The notes under the pieces: generated by a model
Seen by the model: only the letters and a program-made list of their open reading frames with translations
Told to the model about the DNA's origin: nothing
Databases searched by the model: none
Shown here: one piece after another, positions 20,361 to 29,074 of the stretch
Layout of the letters: every line of letters starts with the position of its first letter
Position numbering within the stretch: the stretch's first letter is position 1
DNA from: Pseudoalteromonas sp. P1-25
GTDB lineage: Bacteria > Pseudomonadota > Gammaproteobacteria > Enterobacterales > Alteromonadaceae
Assembly: GCF_001401805.1 (NCBI RefSeq)
Contig: NZ_LKDW01000002.1
Span: 186,001 to 250,000, forward strand
Direction: 5' to 3'
DNA: 64,000 bases
Translations under genes and position numbers: made by a program

Positions 20361-20534
20361 CTATGATTCCAGACTTCTTGCAAACTAATAAAAAATTGCC
20401 GATAGGATACCCCAAATAAAAGCCTAATCACAGCGTATAAGCACGGTTTTGTTAAAATCACACTTTCAGTGCAGGTTAACCTATACTTATCTATGTTAAA
20501 GGCCAACACGCCCTTGATTTTGATGGAGTATAAA

Positions 20535-20993
20535 ATGGCAGATTATAAAACATGGCTTAACGAGCTCACCACGTGGTTAAAAGATGTAAAAGATCACGAA
20601 GTAAAAGATGCAATGACCCGATTTGTTGAATCTGAGCAAGCACTTAAAAACCTAGGAAAAGAAAAATACGGACTCTATAAAAGTTATTTGCAGCGTGACA
20701 TAGAACACGTTCAAGAAAACGAATCGCACTATAATTCGCTTGCATGGCAAGAGCTTAAAGAGTCGCTATGGTATGAACTTTCGCACATAGAAGACAAAAC
20801 CCAGCTTGAATGGCAGTCTCTTAGCCAAGATTTTAAGCACAATGGGGTGTACCACGCTGGCGAATGGATAGCCATGGGCACATTAGTATGTAAGAATTGC
20901 ACCCATAGTTTTGATATTTATCACGCTACACAAATTACACCGTGCATTGAATGTGATGGTATTTATTTTAGCCGTAAGGCATTACAACCCTAA
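20535..20993 (+). CDS. Zinc-ribbon protein, YbeL/DUF1451 family
   Basis: The product has 152 residues from the ATG at 20535, which has GGAG six bases before it; an upstream TTG frame is rejected. The N-terminal two thirds are helical and acidic (WLNELTTWLKDVKDHE). The C-terminus is a zinc ribbon with CKNC and CIEC pairs and TLVCKNCTHSFD. This layout and its place opposite leuS match YbeL of the DUF1451 family. Its function is not established. Confidence 0.88.
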   Translation: MADYKTWLNELTTWLKDVKDHEVKDAMTRFVESEQALKNLGKEKYGLYKSYLQRDIEHVQENESHYNSLAWQELKESLWYELSHIEDKTQLEWQSLSQDFKHNGVYHAGEWIAMGTLVCKNCTHSFDIYHATQITPCIECDGIYFSRKALQP

Positions 20994-21070
20994 ATATATG
21001 TATTAAGTGGCTTGTAGGCCACTTAATACGCCCAAAGCCAGCGAGTATGTTGGTACAAAAAGAAGTTAGA

Positions 21071-23494
21071 ATGACGAAAAAACTGCTGCCATTATCTGTT
21101 TCACAGCTCGCTCCGAGCATTTCTACTAATCACGTTAGCACGTGTATGAGCAATCCATACCCAGAGCAACTTACCTTTATAGGGCAACAACGTGCCCAAA
21201 GTGCCCTCGACTTTTCATTAGGAATGGATTTACCCGGTTATAATGTGTATGTAATGGGTGAGGCCGCCCATGGCCGATTTACACTCGTAAAAGACAAACT
21301 TAAACAACACGCAAAAGATCGCCCCACACCTAACGAGTGGTTGTATGTTAATAACTACGACGACCACCGCGAGCCGATTGCGCTATTTATGCAAGCGGGG
21401 CAAAGTAAGCAATTAAGTGACGACATAGACTCATTTTTAGATGAAGTACTCGACACCTTTCCGGCAGCTTTTGATAACCCAGCTTATCAACGCAAAAAAA
21501 AGTCAATCGAGAGCGAGTTTAACGATGCTTACGACAGCGCTATCACCGCAGTAGAAGAAATGGCGCTTGAGCAAAGCGTAGCGCTAATAGAAGAGAAAAA
21601 CGCCGTAGGTTTTGCACCTTTAGTTGATGGTAGGCAGTTAAGCGATAACGAATTTGCCGCTCTAGATGAAGCGCTCCGCGATGAGTTTTTTGAAAAAATA
21701 GAAAAACTAGAAGATGCCTTAATTGAAGCGCTAATTGAGCTGCCACGCTGGAAACGCGAATCAAAAGAAAAACAGCGTAACCTTAAAAAAGCCACAGCCG
21801 AGCAAGCAACTAAGCCGCTATTAAAAGATTTAGAGCATAAATACGCTGCACATATTGGTGTTCTGCGCTACTTAAAAGACATTCGCGTAGAAATAATTGA
21901 CGCAGTACTTGAATGGCTAGACGACGAAGATGAAAGCGAAGAAAGCAAAGAAGACTTTGATCGTAAAGGCATGCTTACCGACTTTTTTGCGCCTAACATT
22001 TTAGTTGAATTTAAAGAAGACGATGCCGCACCTGTGGTGTATGAGCCAAACCCAACCTTTGGCAATATATTTGGCAAAATTGAGTATTCAACATCGCAAG
22101 GCTCGCTTATAACTAGTTACCGCTCTATACAGCCTGGTGCATTGCACCGTGCAAATGGCGGCTACTTAATTATGGATGCCGAAAAAGTGATGGCCAACCC
22201 GCAAGTGTGGGATGGATTAAAGCTTTCGCTTAAAACTCACCAAATTAAAAACGACCTACCATATCAAGACAGTTCCGTAGGCAGCAGTTTTACGCTGCGC
22301 CCGCAATTAATTCCTCTTGATGTAAAAATTATTTTATTAGGCTCGCGCGATTTGTATTACACCATAGGTGAGTACGATGAAGAATTTGCAGAGCTGTTTA
22401 GAGTACTTGCCGACTTTGATTACTATTTACCTAGTAGCGATAAACTTCAGTACCAATTTATTACTAAAGTGAGTGAGTACTGCCAGCAAACGTTAAAGTG
22501 CACAACCACAGAGGCCGCCATGGTGCGGTTACTTAAATTTAGCTACCGCCAAGCAGAGCACCATAATAAATTATCGGCGCGTTTTGCCGATGTACTTGAA
22601 TTGGTGGCTGAGGCCAGCTTTTACGCCAAGCAAGATAAGCAAACACTGATTGATGCGCATCATATTGATGAAGCCATTGAAGGTAAGCAGTACCGCACCG
22701 GCCAAATAAGCGAAAACATGCTAAGCGATATAAAAGAAGGCCACACGCTTATTGCCACACAAGGCCAAGCCATTGGTAAAGTTAACGGCTTAACAGTGCT
22801 GCACATTGGCGATACGTCGTTTGGTACACCCGCGCGTATTACCGCCACCGTATACGCTGGCGCCGATGGTGTAATAGATGTAGAACGCGAAGCCGAGCTA
22901 GGTAAAGCAATTCACTCAAAAGGTGTAATGCTACTTACCGGTTATTTAGGTAACAAATACGCCCAGCACTTTAGCTTAACGTTAAGCGCTAATATAGCTA
23001 TAGAGCAAAGTTACGGTTATATAGATGGCGATAGCGCTTCATTGGCTGAGTTATGTGCGCTTATTTCGGCTATTACCAGTTTGCCTATTAGCCAGTCTAT
23101 TGCTCTTACAGGCTCCATTAACCAACATGGTGATGTGCAAGCCATTGGAGGTGTAAACGAAAAAATAGAAGGCTTTTTTAAGCTGTGTAAAATGCGCGGC
23201 TTAACAGGCGAACAGGGCGTTATTATTCCTAAATCAAACCAAGTTAACTTAGTACTTGATGATGAAATACTTGAAGCGGTTGAGCGTGGTAAATTTAATA
23301 TTTACGCAGTAGAAACGGTAGACCAAGCACTTAACTTATTAATGGATATTGAGGCAGGCGATATTATTGACGGGCAATACCCAGAGGGTTCTGTTAATGG
23401 TATTGCTTTAGCACGCTTAAAAGACATAGCCGACATAGTTAATGGCGATAGCGAAGAAGATAAAGAAGCCGATGAAGATGAGGACAAACACTAA
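21071..23494 (+). CDS. Lon-type protease (YcbZ/LonH-like)
   Basis: The product has 807 residues from the ATG at 21071 (GAAG upstream); an earlier ATG at 21047 is possible. The C-terminal proteolytic domain is S16-like: the serine lies in DGDSASLAEL and the lysine in GVNEKIEGFF, as in Lon. The N-terminal region has VMGEAAHGRFT where a Walker A would be; it lacks the GKS/T, so ATP binding at this site is doubtful. A helical insert rich in Glu and Lys (about 140-285) splits the module. The C-terminus is very acidic. The FKBP gene follows directly after the stop. Confidence 0.88.
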   Translation: MTKKLLPLSVSQLAPSISTNHVSTCMSNPYPEQLTFIGQQRAQSALDFSLGMDLPGYNVYVMGEAAHGRFTLVKDKLKQHAKDRPTPNEWLYVNNYDDHREPIALFMQAGQSKQLSDDIDSFLDEVLDTFPAAFDNPAYQRKKKSIESEFNDAYDSAITAVEEMALEQSVALIEEKNAVGFAPLVDGRQLSDNEFAALDEALRDEFFEKIEKLEDALIEALIELPRWKRESKEKQRNLKKATAEQATKPLLKDLEHKYAAHIGVLRYLKDIRVEIIDAVLEWLDDEDESEESKEDFDRKGMLTDFFAPNILVEFKEDDAAPVVYEPNPTFGNIFGKIEYSTSQGSLITSYRSIQPGALHRANGGYLIMDAEKVMANPQVWDGLKLSLKTHQIKNDLPYQDSSVGSSFTLRPQLIPLDVKIILLGSRDLYYTIGEYDEEFAELFRVLADFDYYLPSSDKLQYQFITKVSEYCQQTLKCTTTEAAMVRLLKFSYRQAEHHNKLSARFADVLELVAEASFYAKQDKQTLIDAHHIDEAIEGKQYRTGQISENMLSDIKEGHTLIATQGQAIGKVNGLTVLHIGDTSFGTPARITATVYAGADGVIDVEREAELGKAIHSKGVMLLTGYLGNKYAQHFSLTLSANIAIEQSYGYIDGDSASLAELCALISAITSLPISQSIALTGSINQHGDVQAIGGVNEKIEGFFKLCKMRGLTGEQGVIIPKSNQVNLVLDDEILEAVERGKFNIYAVETVDQALNLLMDIEAGDIIDGQYPEGSVNGIALARLKDIADIVNGDSEEDKEADEDEDKH

Positions 23495-23971
23495 ATGATC
23501 AATATAATTTTAGCGGTGATCATCGCTATATTTTGTTTTTTAATTTTTCAAAATAGTAAAAAAGCAAAGCAACAAGCTGGCATTAACGCGCAAATTGAAG
23601 CCGACTACCTTGTCGCTAACGCAAAATTAGAGGGCGTAATAGAAACCGCTTCAGGCCTACAGTACAAAGTGCTGCACAAAGGTGAAAGCGAAAATACACC
23701 TAACCCTACTAGTAAAGTAAACGTGCATTACCATGGCACGTTAATAGATGGCACCGTATTTGACAGCTCAGTAGAGCGTAAAACGCCAATAAGCTTTGGT
23801 TTAAATCAGGTTATTAAAGGCTGGACCGAAGGCTTACAACTTATGAGCCCAGGCGATAAATACATATTTTATGTACCGCATCAGTTAGCCTACGGTGAAA
23901 AGCGAGTGGGCAGTATTCCACCTGCATCACTGCTGATTTTTGAAGTAGAGCTTTTGGCTATTGAGTCTTAA
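23495..23971 (+). CDS. Membrane-anchored FKBP-type peptidyl-prolyl isomerase
   Basis: The product has 158 residues. An N-terminal membrane anchor (about 3-20) is followed by an FKBP domain: SGLQYKVLHKG, VNVHYHGTLIDGTVFDSS, PISFGLNQVIKGW, and YGEKRVGSIPPAS near the end. It catalyses proline isomerisation in envelope or membrane-bound proteins. The start codon follows the protease stop directly, so the two genes are co-transcribed and probably translationally coupled. Confidence 0.9.
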   Translation: MINIILAVIIAIFCFLIFQNSKKAKQQAGINAQIEADYLVANAKLEGVIETASGLQYKVLHKGESENTPNPTSKVNVHYHGTLIDGTVFDSSVERKTPISFGLNQVIKGWTEGLQLMSPGDKYIFYVPHQLAYGEKRVGSIPPASLLIFEVELLAIES

Positions 23972-23999
23972 TTCAGGCGCTGAGTGTTATAAATTTTAT

Positions 24000-24029
24000 A
24001 AAACCCGCTAACTTATCAGCGGGTTTTTT
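24000..24029 (+). terminator. Terminator after FKBP gene
   Basis: AAACCCGCT and AGCGGGTTT arms flank an eight-base loop and end in a T run. Confidence 0.9.
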
Positions 24030-24107
24030 ATTACGTGTATTTTAAGTTATTTAATATTAATACTTATTCGCTTAATTAAGTATTATTGTTCATTGGTATC
24101 ACTTTAA

Positions 24108-24560
24108 TTATTTGGCCACCGTTGCCATAGAAAGCTTATTAAGTACCACAGCTATTTTGTTAAGTGTTTCTTCGCAGCCTTTTATATTATGACGTTCTTG
24201 CAAATAAGTGGGGCTATTATAGGCAAGCCAAACTTGGCCATTATTATCTTGAGATATATGAACTTTTTGCGGTAAATCTATCGCCACACTTTGCTGGCAC
24301 TGCATCAGCGGTGTACCTACCTTTGGGTTACCAAAAATAATCACTTCACTTGGCGCCAATTCCATATCAACATTTTGAGCATTTTTTTGATGGTCTACCC
24401 GTGCAAAAATGGTTATCCCTTTGCTATTGGCTATTTTTTCAAAACGGTTAGCCGTTTCCTTTACAGAATAATTACTTTGAAAATGCACTAAGCTGTCATT
24501 GGCACTCACCACGCATGTGGGTAATAGTAAAATAATACCTAAAACTAGTCGGTTTAACAT
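24108..24560 (-). CDS. Exported DUF302 family protein
   Basis: The product has 150 residues and a signal peptide ending VVSAND. The mature part has SVKETANRFEKIANSKGITIFARVDH, FGNPKVGTPLM, and IDLPQKVHI, the pattern of DUF302 proteins, a periplasmic or cytosolic family of unsettled function. Cysteines in LMQCQQ and KGCEE could pair. It is a single gene that converges on the FKBP gene, whose terminator lies between them. Confidence 0.85.
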   Translation of the reverse strand: MLNRLVLGIILLLPTCVVSANDSLVHFQSNYSVKETANRFEKIANSKGITIFARVDHQKNAQNVDMELAPSEVIIFGNPKVGTPLMQCQQSVAIDLPQKVHISQDNNGQVWLAYNSPTYLQERHNIKGCEETLNKIAVVLNKLSMATVAK

Positions 24561-24751
24561 AGTTTGCTCCTCATAAAAACGGCTTATAAAGCGTATGAAA
24601 AATACACACTATCTGAGTTCTTTATTTGGTTCAACACTGCGCAAAGGGGGTTTGTGTAAAACATCAGCACACACATTTTTAAGTACCTACTTTAGTTGCG
24701 ATTAATTCGAAAAATAAGGATGAATATGAAATTATTTGCATTGCACATGGT

Positions 24752-24770
24752 AATGATAGTCGTTATCATT
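24752..24770 (+). promoter_or_regulatory. Predicted Fur box upstream of siderophore receptor
   Basis: AATGATAGTCGTTATCATT is a near-perfect inverted repeat and closely follows the Fur consensus GATAATGATAATCATTATC. It lies 35 bases before the receptor start codon, where bound Fur would block transcription when iron is plentiful. Confidence 0.85.
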
Positions 24771-24804
24771 CGCGGCGTTTTATACACCTCTTTCCAGGAT
24801 CAAT

Positions 24805-26940
24805 ATGTTTAACCAAAAATACTTGGCGCTGAGTATTGCTGCGTCTTTTTCTGCTTTTTCTAATGTGGCATTTGCCGAGCAAAATAACGAAATTGAAACA
24901 ATAGAAGTAACAGGGCGCGCTCAGCAGTTCTACCTTGAAACCGAAAGTAAAATTGGGACTAAAACGGATTTAGATCTTATTAAATTACCGCAATCTGCGC
25001 AGGTATTAACCGAGCAACTTATTATTGACCAAGCCGCGCGCGATATCACCGATTTATACCGCTCAATAGCTGGGGTAAGCGAGTACAGTTATTCGGGTGT
25101 TACTTTTCGTGGTTTTAGAGATGATGCCAATGTATTTTACGATGGCGTACGTGGTGACCCGTACTCGGGCTTTGGTGTACCGCAATTATTTAATGTAGCG
25201 CGTGTAGAAGTATTAAAAGGCCCAGCCTCTGCGTTATATGGTGGCGGTGAGCCTGGCGGTATGATCAACTACGTAACTAAAAAGCCAAGTTATACGCATA
25301 GTAAAGAGCTAAAACTAACGCTTGGCAATTACAACACACACGGCGCATCACTCGATATGACCGGCGGTTTAACCGACACCATGGCATACAGAGTAGGTGG
25401 TTATTACGAAGAGCAAGACAGCTTTCGTAATAATGCAGATTCAAAAAACAGTGAGTTTACCGGTGGTTTATTATTTGATTTAACCGATTCAACCACGCTC
25501 ACCACCACTGTTGATTACATCAAACAAGACTTAGGCGGTAACCGTTTACGTGGTGTACCGGTAGATGACAACGGCAACTTTTTGGTTGACCCTAGTTACA
25601 ACGCAAATGAAGCATTTGATTACCAAGACATGGAAGCGTTAGTGCTGCAAGCTGAGCTAAAGCATTACTTTAATGCTGATTTTTCTGTAAGTAGCACACT
25701 GCGTTACATGGATAACGAACGCGACCAAGCCTACCATGAGTCGCAAAGCTGGGTAGATGTAAACGGCGATGGTGAAGCAAACATTGATGACGAAACCATT
25801 AAACGCGAATACCGTAAGCAATACCGCGCCAACGAAGAAACAAGCTTAACCACCGACTTTGTTTACAGCTTTGAGCAAGACCAATTAACACACCAAGTAT
25901 TATTTGGCGGCGACTACCACATAGTTGATACCGAGTACGATTACTTACGCGCCCGCTATGAAGCAGACGGCGTGGCTAATTTAAACATATTTGACTTAAA
26001 TTACGGCGAAACCGACCCAAGTACTTATAACCTTACCGACATGAACCGCGATGGTGTTGAAACCGACCGTTTTGGCGTATACGTACAAGATGTTGTAAGC
26101 ATTAACGATCAGTGGACCGTGATTGCCGGCCTGCGTTACGATTACTTTAAAGAGCTAAATAAAGAAACTGGTTACAGTTACTCTGATAACGATGTAACGC
26201 CGCGAGTGGCTGTTACATACCAACCCGTTGAAAATACATCGGTATACATAAATTACTCAGAAAGCTTTAACCCCGCATCGTCGGGCGACCAAGAAGATGT
26301 AGAAGGCGAGGGTGACTTAACCCCAGAGACCGGTAAACAAACCGAAATTGGTATGAAAAACCAATGGCTTAATGGCAAAATTATGAGCACTTTTGCTATT
26401 TACCAAATTAATAAAGAAAACGTAGTAATGAGTAACCCAGACGACACGGGGGCGGGCGATGGCATTGCAGCGCTTTTAAATATTGGTGAAGTAGAAAGCC
26501 GTGGGTTTGAAACAACGCTGGTGGGCGATTTAACCGAGTACTGGACACTCACCGCAAACTACGCCTACAACGATACACTAGTTGTTGAAGGTGTAACGGG
26601 CGATACCATTTCAAGCACCTACGGTGACGGTACTCGCTTTGCTAATGCGCCGCGTCACCAAGCTGGTTTATGGTCGCGCTTTGCGCTTGATAGTATCGAC
26701 TCGTCTATAGCATTTGGTGCTAATTACGTAAGCGAGCAAATAAGCCAAGATGGCCAAAAAGTAAAACCCTTTACCGTATTTGATATGAGCTGGACTACTC
26801 GCTTTGACGATGTGTTATTAAGCGTAAATCTTAATAATATTTTTGATAAAGAATACGCTGTAAGTGGCTTTAGTGAGCGTAACGGCCACTTCCCAGGCAG
26901 CCCACGTGAAATAGTAGGCCAAGTAACCTATAAATTTTAA
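24805..26940 (+). CDS. TonB-dependent siderophore receptor
   Basis: The product has 711 residues with a signal peptide ending NVAFA. A TonB box-like IETIEVTG follows, then the plug domain with LPQSAQVLTEQL, VFYDGVRGDPYSG and VLKGPASALYGGGEPGG, and a 22-strand barrel ending in VTYKF with terminal Phe. The motifs place it in the ferric siderophore subgroup, and the upstream Fur box supports an iron role. The ligand is unknown. No siderophore synthesis genes are nearby, so it may take up foreign siderophores. A terminator follows. Confidence 0.93.
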   Translation: MFNQKYLALSIAASFSAFSNVAFAEQNNEIETIEVTGRAQQFYLETESKIGTKTDLDLIKLPQSAQVLTEQLIIDQAARDITDLYRSIAGVSEYSYSGVTFRGFRDDANVFYDGVRGDPYSGFGVPQLFNVARVEVLKGPASALYGGGEPGGMINYVTKKPSYTHSKELKLTLGNYNTHGASLDMTGGLTDTMAYRVGGYYEEQDSFRNNADSKNSEFTGGLLFDLTDSTTLTTTVDYIKQDLGGNRLRGVPVDDNGNFLVDPSYNANEAFDYQDMEALVLQAELKHYFNADFSVSSTLRYMDNERDQAYHESQSWVDVNGDGEANIDDETIKREYRKQYRANEETSLTTDFVYSFEQDQLTHQVLFGGDYHIVDTEYDYLRARYEADGVANLNIFDLNYGETDPSTYNLTDMNRDGVETDRFGVYVQDVVSINDQWTVIAGLRYDYFKELNKETGYSYSDNDVTPRVAVTYQPVENTSVYINYSESFNPASSGDQEDVEGEGDLTPETGKQTEIGMKNQWLNGKIMSTFAIYQINKENVVMSNPDDTGAGDGIAALLNIGEVESRGFETTLVGDLTEYWTLTANYAYNDTLVVEGVTGDTISSTYGDGTRFANAPRHQAGLWSRFALDSIDSSIAFGANYVSEQISQDGQKVKPFTVFDMSWTTRFDDVLLSVNLNNIFDKEYAVSGFSERNGHFPGSPREIVGQVTYKF

Positions 26941-26948
26941 AGCAATTT

Positions 26949-26980
26949 AAGCGCGAGCTTATCTCGCGCTTATTTTTTTT
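26949..26980 (+). terminator. Terminator after siderophore receptor
   Basis: AAGCGCGAG and CTCGCGCTT form a stem with a five-base loop, followed by a run of eight T. It overlaps the 3' end of the MscS-like remnant on the other strand. Confidence 0.9.
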
Positions 26981-27092
26981 CGCTATTAAAATTAGCCGCT
27001 TCTTGCACTGTGTTAATAGCTGTAATAGGGAAGGGGATCACAATACCTTCTTGGTCGAAAGATCTGATCACCGCAAGGGCATTTAGTTCCAT
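26970..27092 (-). pseudogene. Remnant of an MscS-type channel C-terminus
   Basis: The minus strand reads a 40-residue frame with NALAVIRSFDQEGIVIPFPI. That is the typical end of small-conductance mechanosensitive channels (a helix, then the GI.IPFP strand). An in-frame TAA lies just two codons before the ATG, and no membrane domain is present upstream. I take it for the leftover 3' end of a deleted channel gene rather than a working peptide. Confidence 0.6.
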
Positions 27093-27192
27093 TTCTTATG
27101 TGCAGCTCAGGTTAATTAAATTTTGAATGATACCTATTGTGTTAAGTTTTTAGGCTATTTAGCACGCTAGAATGATTAAATATTAAAGTCGA

Positions 27193-28617
27193 TTACATAG
27201 ACTCAAGTGTTTTACCTCGGGTTTCTGTAATGTATTTAGCCACAAAAAATATGCTAATAAGTGCCGATAACGCATAAAAGCCGTACGCACCTGCAAGGCC
27301 AATGTTAGCCAGCATAATAGGAAAGGTCATGGTAATGGCAAAGTTAGCAATCCACTGTGCGCTTGCTGCAACAGCAAGCGCTGCGCCGCGAATACGGTTA
27401 TTAAACATCTCACCTAATAACACCCACACAACAGGGCCCCAGCTTAAGCCAAAAAATACCACAAATAAGTTAGCCATTATAAGCGCAAACGTACCCATGT
27501 TATCGCTAAGTGCAAGCTTGCCTGCTTCATCGAGGCCTGCGCTGCCAAATATATAAGTAAGCGCACTTAAGCTTATAAACATACCCACACTGCCTACTAA
27601 TAGCAGTGGTTTACGGCCAATTTTGTCAACTAGGGCAATAGCAATAAAGGTCGATACAATATTAGTAGTACCCGCTAATACATTTATAAATAGCGATTGC
27701 GACTCGTCAAACCCAGCGGCTTGCCAAAGCTCAGAGCCGTAATAAAACACCACATTAATACCTACAAATTGCTGAAACACACTCAGCGCAACACCCGCCC
27801 ATACAATCGGGTGCACTTTTTTACTGCCATCAATAAATAAATCGCGAATACTCGGCTTTTTATCGCTTTGCAAAGAGCTTTTAACATCACTTATTTGCGA
27901 ATCAAGGTTGTCGTTCGAAATTTTACTAAATACTGTTTTTGCATCGTCCAATTTACCTTGCGCCACTAAATAACGAGGCGACTCAGGAATAAACAACACA
28001 CCCACTAAAAACAGTATTGCAGGCACCAGCTCAGCCCAAAACATCCAGCGCCAAGCGGCTATATCAAGCATTAAAATATTTTGCGCACTACCAGCTGCAT
28101 CAGCAATTAAATAGTTACTTAAAAACGCAGCAAATAAACCCAATACAATAGCAAGCTGTTGTAATGTGGCTAGACGACCACGAAGCGCGGGTGGTGCAAC
28201 CTCTGCAATATAAGCTGGCGCCAATACCGATGCCGCACCAATACCTAACCCACCAAATAAGCGGTAAAAAATAAACTCGGCCGAGCTTTCGCTAATGCCC
28301 GAACCAAACGCGCTAATGGCGAAAATAATTGCGGTGATGATCATAATTGCACGGCGGCCAAACTTATCAGCCAGCGGCCCCGCTGCAAGTGCCCCCACGG
28401 CGCACCCTAATAATACCGAGGCTACATTGAACCCCGTAGCCACACTGCTTGAATTAAATGCATTACCGAGCGCCGACACCGTGCCGTTAATAACGCCCGA
28501 GTCAAAACCAAATAAAAAGCCACCAATAGCAGCCACGGCAGAGATAAAAATTACGTAAAAAAGAGAGGTGCTTTCAGCTGTGTTGGCTGAGTGGGAAGGC
28601 GGTGTGTGCGTTGTCAT
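27193..28617 (-). CDS. Sugar porter family MFS transporter
   Basis: The 474-residue inner-membrane protein has twelve membrane segments. Sugar porter signatures are GFDSGVINGT in helix 1, DKFGRRAIM in the first loop, FIPESPRYL before the central loop, VDKIGRKPLLL in the second half, and TETRGKTLE at the end. It resembles XylE/GalP proton-sugar symporters. The substrate is not clear from sequence. It has no sugar-using enzyme next to it. Confidence 0.92.
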   Translation of the reverse strand: MTTHTPPSHSANTAESTSLFYVIFISAVAAIGGFLFGFDSGVINGTVSALGNAFNSSSVATGFNVASVLLGCAVGALAAGPLADKFGRRAIMIITAIIFAISAFGSGISESSAEFIFYRLFGGLGIGAASVLAPAYIAEVAPPALRGRLATLQQLAIVLGLFAAFLSNYLIADAAGSAQNILMLDIAAWRWMFWAELVPAILFLVGVLFIPESPRYLVAQGKLDDAKTVFSKISNDNLDSQISDVKSSLQSDKKPSIRDLFIDGSKKVHPIVWAGVALSVFQQFVGINVVFYYGSELWQAAGFDESQSLFINVLAGTTNIVSTFIAIALVDKIGRKPLLLVGSVGMFISLSALTYIFGSAGLDEAGKLALSDNMGTFALIMANLFVVFFGLSWGPVVWVLLGEMFNNRIRGAALAVAASAQWIANFAITMTFPIMLANIGLAGAYGFYALSALISIFFVAKYITETRGKTLESM

Positions 28618-29074
28618 TATGTGCCCTGAAAGTTAAATTGAATATAAAGGAGCATAATATCGTAAAGTGCTATGGCTGAATATGCTTGTGCGGGTATAAA
28701 GGGGTTGGCGAATATAAATTAAGCCGTTTTTAAGGTTTTAATTTAAGGGCTTTAATTTAAAGGTATTAATTTAAAAACTTTAGATTCAATACTTTGAAGT
28801 TAAGTAGCGCCTTTTAAATAACACAGGCTGAATTTTAATAAACAATGTACTTTGTATGGATAGTGCCTCTTGAAACAATATCAATGCTCTGTTCATTTAA
28901 GTATGTTTTTGCAATTACATAAATTAATTGGAGGTTAGGTAATTGTTTACATGCGGTTATTTGGTGGTTAAAGTGAATGCATTGAATATAGGGACATTAT
29001 CAGTTTATAAAAAGACAAATGTCGTAGACAAAGTTATTCCACGGGCACTCTAAATCCCCAACTGTGAGCACCTC
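28618..29074. other. AT-rich gap before the nuclease-like gene
   Basis: These 457 bases hold no convincing gene. The block TTTAAGGGCTTTAATTTAAA and its imperfect neighbours (28730-28790) form short repetitive AT runs. Promoters of the divergent transporter and nuclease-like genes must lie here. I see no clear regulatory box. Confidence 0.5.
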
